DNA from: CAZOVB01 sp046541415
Lineage (GTDB): Bacteria > Planctomycetota > Phycisphaerae > SM23-33
Reading direction: 5' to 3'
Assembly (NCBI GenBank): GCA_046541415.1
Contig: JBKHDI010000008.1
Coordinates: 29,664 to 93,663, forward strand
DNA length: 64,000 bases
The position numbers and the translations under genes were made by a program. Shown here in pieces: positions 52,926 through 61,607 of this stretch. How positions within the stretch are numbered: the first letter of the stretch is position 1; the number at the start of each line of letters is the position of its first letter. The notes under the pieces are model-generated. The model saw only the letters and a program-made list of their open reading frames with translations, had not been told where the DNA came from and searched no databases.

Positions 52926-54497
52926 ATGGAACCCCCCCAAGACAGTCCCGATTGCCCCGCTACGAGCATCATCGCCGAGGAGGACTTCCGCAACGTCGTG
53001 CGGGTCCGCGGCGAGAAGCTGCTGGCGATGGCGCGGCTGATCCGCCAATGCGACGAGGACAGGCTCGAACTGACCCGTCCGCTGCTGGGCGGCCTGCTGA
53101 GCCAATCCTCCCAGGTCGAGGAACTGCTGGACACCTACAATGCGCGGAACAACCGCAACTGGCGCGTCTTCCGCGCTCCGGTGGCCGCGCTGAAACGCTT
53201 CAGCCAGATCAAATACGAGCTGATCCACATCCGCCAGTCGATCCCCCTGTACAACCTGCCCGACGTGGAAGGCAGCTTCGAGTCGGAGACCCTCGTGGCG
53301 ACCGATTTCGCGCGAAAGGCCCTGATCCGCGCCAGCTGTCAGCTTCTGGACGAGTGCAGCCGCGTCGGACTCGACCTGCCCGAGCCGATGGACTACAGCG
53401 AGTTCATTGAAATGCTCCCCCCCGGGCGCCTGCCCAACGACAGGGCGCGCCGACGGGTCGACTCTGCCGGCGAGGTCGTCACGCGACTGGCCACGGCCTT
53501 TCTGAACCTGGCCGCCCAGGCCGACCTGCTCGAACGCGTCACACAGATCCGCCCCGATGAATACCCTGACTTCATCCCCAACCCGGTCAGCGAGGAATCG
53601 CTGCGGAATCTCCAGCACCTGTTCCACAACCTCCAGTCGCTTTACGATACCTTCGTCAGCGACTCGGAAACCGAATGCCTCGACCCCGACCTGCCCCGCA
53701 TGCGCGGGGATGTGTCGGTCGTCTTCCACCTGCTGCACATCGCCACGAACCTGGCCCACTACTACGAACGCCACATCACCGGGGCCGGTACCGACAGCGG
53801 CACGCATGGCTCGCGATTCCTGCAGGTCGATGCGCTGCTGGCGATGCTTATGGAATACTGCATCACCTACGCCGGGCGCTTCCTGCAGTCCGGGCGCAAG
53901 CTCTGCCAGACCATGCTCAACCGCTACGCGGAGGTCGAGTCCATCCAGGTGCCCATCCCCCGGTACCGCGGATTCCACGTCAGGCCCTCGACGCTGGTGG
54001 CCAAGATCGTCATGCATTACGGCACGGATGTCAGCATGCAGATGGACGGCGAGACCTACGACGCGTCCAGCCCGCTGGAAATCTTCCGCGTCAACGAGCG
54101 GATCAACGCCCGCAAACGCAGGTGGCTCAGCGCCGAGATCGGCCAGCTGCCCCTGCAGCAGTGGATGTCCGAGGACGACGGCGACGTCCGCAGGATCGTC
54201 CAGCGCGTGCTGAACGTCATGGCCGAGCAGGGCAAGGTGGTCATCTACGACCAGCCGCTGGAAGTCGGGGACCTGGCCGGGCGGGCAGACTGTCCCCTGT
54301 TCGAACAGGTCATTGAGGAAGTCGCCCGCCTCCAGGCCACGGGGCGCATCGACATCCACGCCGACATGTCCGTCACCCTCATCGGCGACAAGCGAGTCCT
54401 GGAAGACATTCGCATCCTGGCCGAGAACGGCTACGGTGAGGACAACCTGGGCAACAACATCACCCTCCCGGCCGAGCTGGGCTACCTGCGCCGCTGA
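52926..54497 (+). CDS. Large helical protein with embedded HPr-like phosphocarrier domain
   Basis: A 523-residue cytoplasmic protein. Residues 1-335 are mostly helical with no recognised family. Residues about 343-430 resemble HPr: RYRGFHVRPSTLVAKIVMHYG, with His351 at the position phosphorylated by Enzyme I, then a beta strand (DVSMQMDGETYDASSPLEIF). The C-terminal 90 residues are unassigned. Classical HPr is only about 88 residues and ends in a regulatory serine segment; here the region after the strand is divergent. It might act as a phosphotransfer adaptor or a non-transport regulator. No PTS enzyme genes are in the window. The gene stands alone, 120 bp after the YwaF gene. Confidence 0.7.
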   Translation: MEPPQDSPDCPATSIIAEEDFRNVVRVRGEKLLAMARLIRQCDEDRLELTRPLLGGLLSQSSQVEELLDTYNARNNRNWRVFRAPVAALKRFSQIKYELIHIRQSIPLYNLPDVEGSFESETLVATDFARKALIRASCQLLDECSRVGLDLPEPMDYSEFIEMLPPGRLPNDRARRRVDSAGEVVTRLATAFLNLAAQADLLERVTQIRPDEYPDFIPNPVSEESLRNLQHLFHNLQSLYDTFVSDSETECLDPDLPRMRGDVSVVFHLLHIATNLAHYYERHITGAGTDSGTHGSRFLQVDALLAMLMEYCITYAGRFLQSGRKLCQTMLNRYAEVESIQVPIPRYRGFHVRPSTLVAKIVMHYGTDVSMQMDGETYDASSPLEIFRVNERINARKRRWLSAEIGQLPLQQWMSEDDGDVRRIVQRVLNVMAEQGKVVIYDQPLEVGDLAGRADCPLFEQVIEEVARLQATGRIDIHADMSVTLIGDKRVLEDIRILAENGYGEDNLGNNITLPAELGYLRR

Positions 54498-54527
54498 GCG
54501 GGGGCCCAGGTCGACCCACGGTTCATT

Positions 54528-55442
54528 CTAAGCGCCCGGTTTCTCGTAGTCGGCCACGGCCAGGGCCTGGTGGGCACCGAGCCGATCTCCCAGCCCAGCG
54601 GGCACAATGCGGCAGATTTCCAGGGCGTGTGGCAGGGCCTCGGCCGCCAGTGCCCGTCGCATGGTTGGTTCGATCAGATCCACCGCCCGTGCGTAAATCG
54701 ACCCGAGCACGATGGTGTCCGGGTTCAGCAGGTCGACCAGAATCGCCAGGGCCCTGCCCAGGTGGTGAGCGAAGTCGATTACGAGTTCCATCGCGTCCGG
54801 GTCGTCCCTGCCGGCGGCGGAGAATACTTCCCGGGCAGTCCGCCAGGGCCAGTCGGCCGGTAGCTTTCCCTCGGCCTTGAGGTCCTCGACGCGTTGGGCC
54901 ATGCCCCCGCCCGATGCCCAGCCTTCCACCGAACCTCGCTTATGGTACCCCAGCGGTCCGGTGTCGGTCAGTCGGACGTGGCCGATCTCACCGGCGTGTC
55001 CGGTTGCGCCGCATATCAGCGTTCCTGCCGAGAGAATCCCCGCGCCGCAGCCGGTTCCGACGGTCAGGAAGATCATGTGGTCGCTGCCGGCGCCCGCGCC
55101 CCAGCGTCGCTCTGCCAGGGCACCGGCGTTGGCGTCGTTCATCAGTCGTGCCCGCCCGCCGAAGCGGTCGGTCAGGAACCGGCAGATCTGGACGCGGTCC
55201 CAGCCTGGCAGGTTCGGCGGCGAGAGGATCAGGCCCTGGCGCTCATCCAGCGGGCTTCCGCAGGAGATGCCGAACACCGGATCTGCCCCGGGCTGCCTGG
55301 CGTCGATCCAGTCGGCAATCCATTGGAGCGTCTCGGCCGGGCCGGCGGTGGGCCTCTGCTGGACGGGCCCCGGCGACCCGTCCGGTCCGCTCTGGGTGAC
55401 CGTGCACTTGGTTCCACCGATATCGATGCCGAATCGCTCCAT
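54528..55442 (-). CDS. ROK-family sugar kinase/regulator-like protein
   Basis: A 304-residue ROK protein. The phosphate-1 motif MERFGIDIGGTKCTV starts it, MNDANAGALAERRWG and LTVGTGCGAGIL form the sugar-binding and phosphate-2 parts, and GHAGEIGHVRL matches the ROK signature with its catalytic-region Glu-His. The zinc-binding CxCGxxGC segment of most ROK kinases is replaced by GYHKRGSVEGWASG, so zinc binding is doubtful. It has no helix-turn-helix, so it is a kinase rather than a repressor. AGGAGCG precedes the ATG at 55442. It would phosphorylate a hexose for the neighbouring sugar genes. Confidence 0.87.
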   Translation of the reverse strand: MERFGIDIGGTKCTVTQSGPDGSPGPVQQRPTAGPAETLQWIADWIDARQPGADPVFGISCGSPLDERQGLILSPPNLPGWDRVQICRFLTDRFGGRARLMNDANAGALAERRWGAGAGSDHMIFLTVGTGCGAGILSAGTLICGATGHAGEIGHVRLTDTGPLGYHKRGSVEGWASGGGMAQRVEDLKAEGKLPADWPWRTAREVFSAAGRDDPDAMELVIDFAHHLGRALAILVDLLNPDTIVLGSIYARAVDLIEPTMRRALAAEALPHALEICRIVPAGLGDRLGAHQALAVADYEKPGA

Positions 55443-55603
55443 GCCCTGACGCTCCTTTCTGGCAGTCACCGGGCGATTGTACGCCCCCGCCGGCCACGCT
55501 GGAACCCCCGATCCGGCAGATGCGATCTTGCACGGGCGGGGCCCCGATGGTAGGAATGTTGGTGGAATTGTTTCGCCGAACCACCGGGGCCTGGAGTATT
55601 GCG

Positions 55604-58432
55604 ATGCGTGCAAGTCAAGCGATGTGGATGATTCTCGTGGGGTTATCGATCCTGATCGGACCCGGGTGCGGGTCCAGCGCCGCCGGGGACGGCGACGTGG
55701 AGATCCTGGAATCACGCCTGGTAACCGACTTCAGCACCGACCTGCCCGACGGGGCCGACAATGCGATGGTGGCCCTGCGCCTGGTCGACATCCGCCCGGT
55801 TCCCGGCGGCCAGGGCGACATCGTCGTCATGCTCCAGCGGAGGCAGGGTAAATGGACGGCCGAGGGGCATTCGGCCGCGGCCGACTATAACCAGAAGTCC
55901 AACAACCCGGTGGAGATCCACGAGCTCAAGCTGGCTGACGGGCGGCTGGCAGGCTCGATCGGGGTGACGATCAACCCCGACAGCCCGCGCCCCAACGCCA
56001 AGCCCGAGCAGCGCACGCCCCGCAAGGCCGACACCTTCACCGTGCACGTCGAGGCCAAGGTCCATGCCGATAAATTCCTCGCCTACGAGCAAGACACCGA
56101 GCCGCACATGCCCCCGTGGCGAAAAGACATCCCGCAGTACGGCGGGAGGCTGATCGAGGGCAGCTTCAAGGCTGTCCGCGATGGCCAGGTCGTCGAGGGC
56201 AAGCTGCGCGGGGCGATCAGCCCCAGCCCCACGGCCGCGACCTTCGGCGTGCGGGGCAACCTGGTGATCACCCCCGCCAAGGGCGGCGGGGCGGATTTGA
56301 CCGCCAGGCTGTCTCCGAAGCGCGTGGCGACGGGCACCAGCGCCGTCGCCGAGCGGATCTGGCCGCAGGTGCAGGACTGGGGGCGGTTCGACGGCCTGCG
56401 GGTGACGGTCGACTCGCCCGTCCGCCGCGACGATGCGACAGTGGAAATCGGCATCCGTGAGGCGGGGGGCAAGTGGGGCGCTGACGGCAAGTTCGAGTCC
56501 AGCGGAAACTGGGAGACCTCGGGCGACTGGTTCACCGCCAACGGCGCCGCCTTGCTGCTGGGCCGCCAGGAGAGCTTCCTCGTGCCGTTCGATCATTTCC
56601 GGGGCGTCAGCGAGGACGGCTTTTTGGACATCCGGCGGATCAATGGCCTGTTCGTGGGCGTCAATAACGCGATGGGCATCGGGACGGTCGAGTTGACGGT
56701 GCGCAAGATCGAGCTGGTCCGCTGGAGCGACGAGGGGTTCGGCCAATCGCCCGAGGATGTGGTCCAACTGCAGGTCGAGCCCGGCGTGACCGTGGCGATC
56801 AACGGCAGCGACGAGGTGCCCAAGGGCCTCTTCGGATACCACGACGTGGGCAACGCCAAGCCGCAGTCCGGCCGGCTGGACCCGGTCGAGTACATGCAGT
56901 CGCTCAAGCCCGGGTTCCTTCGACCGCTGACGCACGTGGGCTTCGGCGCCAAGCCGATCAGCGATGAAGAGATCCGCAACATGCAGACGGTCGAGAAAGA
57001 CCCGAAGCGGCCGGACTCGATGTTCTTCCGACGGGCCGAGGCGGCCGATGCCGTCGACAACGTCATCTGGTGTCACACCGTCGACCTCTGGGCCCGGCCC
57101 GGGTGGATGGATCAGTCGATGGACAGGGTCGTCGACGGCGTCCGGGCGTTCTACCGGCGCCAGGCGGCCTCGGCCTGGGTGCCCGGGGACATCTACAACG
57201 TCCGCCGCAGGTTCGAGGTCTGGAACGAGCCGTTCATCTGGGGAAGGCACATCAACATGGGCCACCAGAACCCCGAGGGACGCAAGGCCTGGACCGATCC
57301 GACCCAGCACGGCTACATCCCGGCCAAGCTCGGGGCCCAGATCTACGCAGAGATCTTCAACGCAGCCGTCGACGGCGCGAAATCCGCCAACAAGCACGTG
57401 CAGCTGGGCGGGCCTTGCGCACCGGCCTTTTCGGCGGACAGCTACGGCAACTTCTTCAATTACGTCAAGTACTTCATCGACGCCTCTGCCGGGCAGATCG
57501 ACTTTCTCACCGAGCACCACTACGGCGGGCTGCCGGAGGTGTACCCGGCCAGCTATTTCGTGGCCTCGGCCTACAGCGACGTGGTCCACGGCAAGCGGTA
57601 CCCGATCTACAACACCGAGTGCGGCGACCTGCACGCCCCGCAGCGGAGGCAGGCGTGGTACAACCTCAAGGAGATCCTGCTGCTGATCCGCCAGGTGCCC
57701 GACATCGTTCACGGGCGGGCGATTCACGCGCTCTGGAGCGGCTATCTGCGCGACACGGGCGTGGAAAACGCCATGCTGCTGCTGGCCGAGCTGCGCGGCA
57801 AACGCCTGGCGGTCGGCTCGAGCGACGCCGGGATTATCACCGTCGCATCCCGCCGCTCCGACGGGCGGGTGGTGTTGGTGGCCCTGAACGACACGCGCTT
57901 CGCCCGGAAGGTCAAGCCCGCGGAGATGAAGGGCTACGTCTTCCAGACAGGCAGGCAGCTTTCGGTCGAGGGGCAGACCTCGCTCGAGCCGGTGGGCAAT
58001 GCCGATGCGCTGCAGCTTGCGCCCGGTGCGGCGGCCTGCTGGGTCTTCCGTCCGACCGACCGGGCCCAGCCCGTCCAGGCGGCCGTGCGGCTGGTCTCGT
58101 CCTTCTGCGATGCCGTCAACGTCCAGGTCAAGCCCGGTGCGTCGGTCAACAGCAAGGTGCTCTTCCGCGACCGGGCCAAACTGAACGGCCAGGCCATGCT
58201 GCGGATCGTCGCGCGCGATATTCAGCCTGGCGAGGCGGTTGCGGTCATCGGCTCGAAAAGCTACCAGCTGCCCTTTGCTGCCGGCGGGGACGGCACGAGC
58301 GTGATCCAGGACATCGCGATCGACCCGGCCGAACTGGCGAAAAACGCGCGGATCGAGTTCCGCGTCTCCGACCCGTCCCGCTTCAACGGCTACACGCTGT
58401 ACGCCGCCGCGGTCATCGCCCCGGAAAAATGA
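55604..58432 (+). CDS. Exported clan GH-A glycoside hydrolase lipoprotein
   Basis: A 942-residue lipoprotein. A signal peptide ends in a lipobox (IGPGC) near residue 21. Beta-rich accessory domains fill about 25-390. The TIM barrel holds the GH-A acid/base Glu542 in RFEVWNEPF and the likely nucleophile Glu672 in YNTECGDL. C-terminal beta domains follow. The pattern is closest to GH39/GH30/GH86-type retaining enzymes (xylosidase or agarase groups), but the family cannot be fixed by eye. It would act at the cell surface or in the periplasm on a polysaccharide. The ATG at 55604 gives the signal peptide. ROK (divergent) and AraC (convergent) flank it. Confidence 0.78.
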   Translation: MRASQAMWMILVGLSILIGPGCGSSAAGDGDVEILESRLVTDFSTDLPDGADNAMVALRLVDIRPVPGGQGDIVVMLQRRQGKWTAEGHSAAADYNQKSNNPVEIHELKLADGRLAGSIGVTINPDSPRPNAKPEQRTPRKADTFTVHVEAKVHADKFLAYEQDTEPHMPPWRKDIPQYGGRLIEGSFKAVRDGQVVEGKLRGAISPSPTAATFGVRGNLVITPAKGGGADLTARLSPKRVATGTSAVAERIWPQVQDWGRFDGLRVTVDSPVRRDDATVEIGIREAGGKWGADGKFESSGNWETSGDWFTANGAALLLGRQESFLVPFDHFRGVSEDGFLDIRRINGLFVGVNNAMGIGTVELTVRKIELVRWSDEGFGQSPEDVVQLQVEPGVTVAINGSDEVPKGLFGYHDVGNAKPQSGRLDPVEYMQSLKPGFLRPLTHVGFGAKPISDEEIRNMQTVEKDPKRPDSMFFRRAEAADAVDNVIWCHTVDLWARPGWMDQSMDRVVDGVRAFYRRQAASAWVPGDIYNVRRRFEVWNEPFIWGRHINMGHQNPEGRKAWTDPTQHGYIPAKLGAQIYAEIFNAAVDGAKSANKHVQLGGPCAPAFSADSYGNFFNYVKYFIDASAGQIDFLTEHHYGGLPEVYPASYFVASAYSDVVHGKRYPIYNTECGDLHAPQRRQAWYNLKEILLLIRQVPDIVHGRAIHALWSGYLRDTGVENAMLLLAELRGKRLAVGSSDAGIITVASRRSDGRVVLVALNDTRFARKVKPAEMKGYVFQTGRQLSVEGQTSLEPVGNADALQLAPGAAACWVFRPTDRAQPVQAAVRLVSSFCDAVNVQVKPGASVNSKVLFRDRAKLNGQAMLRIVARDIQPGEAVAVIGSKSYQLPFAAGGDGTSVIQDIAIDPAELAKNARIEFRVSDPSRFNGYTLYAAAVIAPEK

Positions 58433-58448
58433 CCGGCGACCAGCGGGC

Positions 58449-59339
58449 TCAGCCCCGCTCGGACGGGACCTGTCCGCTTCGCCGGTACTCGCCCGGCGGG
58501 CAGCCGATCACCGCGCCGAAGGTCTGGTAGAACTGGCTGAGGCTGTCGTAGCCGCAGCGCGCGGCGACATCGGTGATCGCGGCGTCTGAATCGGCCAGCA
58601 GGCGGGTAGCCCGGGCGATCCGCAGCGACCGAAGATGCTCGCCGACCGTCTGCCCGGTGTATTTGCGGAAGGCGGCGTGGAAGTGGCTGCGACTGAGGCC
58701 GACCGAATCGGCCAGCTGCGCCGCGGTGAGCTTCTCGGCGAAGTGTTCGTCGAGATACCAGAGCACGTCGAGGATCTTGGCGTCCGTCGGCGACTCGGGC
58801 GCCGTCGAGCATCGGCCCGCGGGCCTGGAGGCCACCGCGGCCAGGAGCAGTTCGATCGTCGCTGCCTTACAGGCCGCCTCTGCCGTCGCTGCCGACGAAG
58901 CGACCCGACTCCGCAGCAGCTCGGCCAGTTGCCCGATCCGACTCCGCGCCGCAGTCGGTACGCCCAGCAGGGGGCCGTGGACGTGGCCCTCCCGTCTCAG
59001 CGCCCAGAGCATGCGCGTGATCTGGCGGTCGCCGTAGACCCCCGGGTTGAAGGCCCGGCTGCGGATGCGGACCGTGATGGCCTCGACCGCCTGTGCGGGC
59101 TGGATCTCGAAACGGTAGAGCATCCCAGGCGGGCAGAGGAACAGTTCGCCGGCCTGGGCAGTCTGGCGATGCGACGGCGTGGACAAGGCCAGGGGGGCCG
59201 AGACCGGCAGGTGAAGATAGACGGCAGCGTGCAACCGCCACGAGCCGTCTCCGCGCAGACGGCGCTGCTCGCACTCGATCGCCTGGCCTGTCTTCCTGTC
59301 GGCTGCTGTCTTTGCCATCCGGTCGAGTATACCAGACAT
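58449..59339 (-). CDS. AraC-family transcriptional regulator
   Basis: A 296-residue regulator. The N-terminal cupin-like sensor (HLPVSAPLALSTPSHR, then AGELFLCPPGMLYRFEI) would bind a sugar. The C-terminal double helix-turn-helix has LADSVGLSRSHFHAAFRKYTGQTVGEHL and AARCGYDSLSQFYQTFGAVIG. It is convergent with the GH-A gene and divergent from the FG-GAP gene, with a 137-bp promoter gap between. It probably controls one or both in response to a carbohydrate. The ATG at 59339 was chosen; one at 59318 is also possible. Confidence 0.9.
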   Translation of the reverse strand: MSGILDRMAKTAADRKTGQAIECEQRRLRGDGSWRLHAAVYLHLPVSAPLALSTPSHRQTAQAGELFLCPPGMLYRFEIQPAQAVEAITVRIRSRAFNPGVYGDRQITRMLWALRREGHVHGPLLGVPTAARSRIGQLAELLRSRVASSAATAEAACKAATIELLLAAVASRPAGRCSTAPESPTDAKILDVLWYLDEHFAEKLTAAQLADSVGLSRSHFHAAFRKYTGQTVGEHLRSLRIARATRLLADSDAAITDVAARCGYDSLSQFYQTFGAVIGCPPGEYRRSGQVPSERG

Positions 59340-59476
59340 TTCCGGAATGTCACCGGATCGAGCGGGAAGAACCGCGAGCCCTGCAGGCGTATGATGTCCG
59401 GTATCGGATGGCCGCATGCCGTGGCCTGTCCGACAGATCCGGAAACCCTGTCCGCCACACACCCAGGAGACCCGCC

Positions 59477-61441
59477 ATGGCACTGTTGTATCCGATCCGC
59501 CACACGTTGCCTGAACTGGACGAGTTGGAGACGCTGGCTGCCCTGCCGCTTGTCGACTGCCAACCGGGGCCTATCTACGACCGCGTCGAACCCGACGATG
59601 TCAACGACCACGCCTTCGGGCAATGGGAGACGCCGCTGGTGTGGCACCACCACAAGAGCCAGCTCACCGTCAGTCGCTACTTTCAGGGGCGCAAAGCGCT
59701 GCATTTCGCCTTTGAATCCCGCGATCCGCAGTACGTCTGGCAGAAGGGGTGGAACATCTGGTACGACCACGCCCTGTTGCTGCGCGACAAGCCCCCGGCC
59801 GACGTGGTGCTGACGGCCACGCTGGCGATGGATGAAATCACCACCGGTTACGGGGCCGACAACGTGAGCTTCCAGAGGCCCTGGACCGGCATGGTCGCGC
59901 GGATGCAGGACCTGCGTCGCTACTACTACCTTTGCCTCGAATTCCCAGGCCGGGTCGTGCTCTACCGGCGCGACGATGCCCAATGGATCGAACTGGCAGC
60001 TGCGCAGGTCTGGCTGGACACGTGGACGCCGTACCAGCTGACCCTGTCGATCCGCGGCAACGCATTCGAGGCCTGGCTGGGCGGGCAGTTCCTGTTCCAC
60101 GCCGTCGACTACGCCTACCGCGAGGGCTGGGCAGGTCTGCGGGCAACGACCACCAGCTTCGCCACCGACTTCCGCATCCTCCGCCACCCCGACCGGGCAG
60201 GCGATGCTGCAGGGGCAAAACCGCGCCCCTGCCTCGCGGCCGGGCAGGTGGTCGGCGAGATCGAGCTGTCGGACCTTCCGCCGATCTCGAAGACCATCCG
60301 CCACAACGCGAACATTCACCCGGCGCGCCTGCGGCCCGACGCCCCGGACAAACAGCTGATGATCCGACTCTTCGGTGGCCCCGATGAGCCAAACTGGGCT
60401 GCGGTCGATCTCGACGGCAAGGTGCTCTACAAGGCCCACTGGCCCGGAGCGGATATGCTCCACGTCCTGCCCCCCGGCCAGGAGGGGACAAATGACCTGA
60501 TTGCCGTGGCCAACGAGCAGATGTTCCTGATCGACGGACGAACCGGCCGGATCCGCAAACAGGCACCAGCACCGGATTCGCCGAACACCGGGCAAAAGCC
60601 TCGCGCCGGAAACGGTCCCAGGGGCCTGGCCGACCTGGACGGCGACGGGGTGGCCGATACGTTCTTCCTGACCTGCGGCTGCAACGACCGGGAACTCTGG
60701 GCTGTCGACTTCGAGCTGAACCTCCGCTGGTATGTCCAGACTTTGGGCGGGCAGGGACATGGCGGCCATTTGTCGGCCTGCGATGTCAACGGCGACGGGA
60801 TCGATGAGATCGCAGCCGGTCTGTGCCTGATCGACGCAGCCGGTCAGATCCTCTGGCAGCAGGAGGACGTGGGGCGCCTGCTGAAGTGTCCCAACGGCCA
60901 TCACATCGATTCCAGCGTGATGGGGTTCTTCGAGGGCCCGGACGCACCGCCGAGGCTGCACTACGCGGCCAGCTCGGCCGGGATGATCAGCCTCGATGCC
61001 CGGACCGGGCGACTGTTGGCGGTCCATCCGCAGGGTCACGTGCAGTTCATCTCCACAGGACGCATCCTGCCCGGGCGGGCTGAGCCGTGCGTCATCGCGA
61101 CCAACCGGTGGGGCAGCTATGGCGTGACGGGGGTCTATGACGGGTCGGGCCGGCGCGTGTCCCGATTCCAGGCGGGGTTTGTCAGCCAGTCGACCACGTC
61201 GATCCGGTGGACCGACGACCAGGTCGAACACCTGCTGGTCTGCGACGGTCCCGGCTGGCGCGGGATCTACGACCACCGGGGCAATCGCTTGGTCGACCTG
61301 GACGGTCTCGTGCCGGTCGCTGATCCCTTCGCCGGTCGGTTCGACCGGGTCAACGCGAAGGTGGGGCGGTTTACCCGAGCCGACCGCGACGAGATTCTCA
61401 TCCGCTGCGGAAGCCGGATTCGAATCATCGCACCCGCCTGA
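59477..61441 (+). CDS. FG-GAP/beta-propeller protein with N-terminal lectin-like domain
   Basis: A 654-residue protein. The N-terminal 235 residues look like a concanavalin/LamG-type jelly roll (WYDHALLLRDKPPADVVLTATL, then FEAWLGGQFLFH). The rest is a propeller-like repeat domain with calcium-binding FG-GAP motifs DLDGDGVADTFFL and DVNGDGIDEIAAG, as in polysaccharide lyases of the rhamnogalacturonan type. No signal peptide is visible, which is unusual for this fold, although AGGAGA supports the ATG at 59477. An AraC gene is divergent. Catalytic function is not proven. Confidence 0.7.
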   Translation: MALLYPIRHTLPELDELETLAALPLVDCQPGPIYDRVEPDDVNDHAFGQWETPLVWHHHKSQLTVSRYFQGRKALHFAFESRDPQYVWQKGWNIWYDHALLLRDKPPADVVLTATLAMDEITTGYGADNVSFQRPWTGMVARMQDLRRYYYLCLEFPGRVVLYRRDDAQWIELAAAQVWLDTWTPYQLTLSIRGNAFEAWLGGQFLFHAVDYAYREGWAGLRATTTSFATDFRILRHPDRAGDAAGAKPRPCLAAGQVVGEIELSDLPPISKTIRHNANIHPARLRPDAPDKQLMIRLFGGPDEPNWAAVDLDGKVLYKAHWPGADMLHVLPPGQEGTNDLIAVANEQMFLIDGRTGRIRKQAPAPDSPNTGQKPRAGNGPRGLADLDGDGVADTFFLTCGCNDRELWAVDFELNLRWYVQTLGGQGHGGHLSACDVNGDGIDEIAAGLCLIDAAGQILWQQEDVGRLLKCPNGHHIDSSVMGFFEGPDAPPRLHYAASSAGMISLDARTGRLLAVHPQGHVQFISTGRILPGRAEPCVIATNRWGSYGVTGVYDGSGRRVSRFQAGFVSQSTTSIRWTDDQVEHLLVCDGPGWRGIYDHRGNRLVDLDGLVPVADPFAGRFDRVNAKVGRFTRADRDEILIRCGSRIRIIAPA

Positions 61442-61607
61442 GCATCGGCCTTGCCGTGGCCCGGCGGCTCGGCCTTGCCGCGATACCACAGCGTGTTGCT
61501 GCCCACCTCCCACGTGCCTGTTTCGCGGAAGAACCGCGTGCTGAGCGTGTCGGGCAGGTCGTATGTCCGTACGTATGGGAACTCTTCGAGAGTCTGCGTG
61601 TGGCGTT

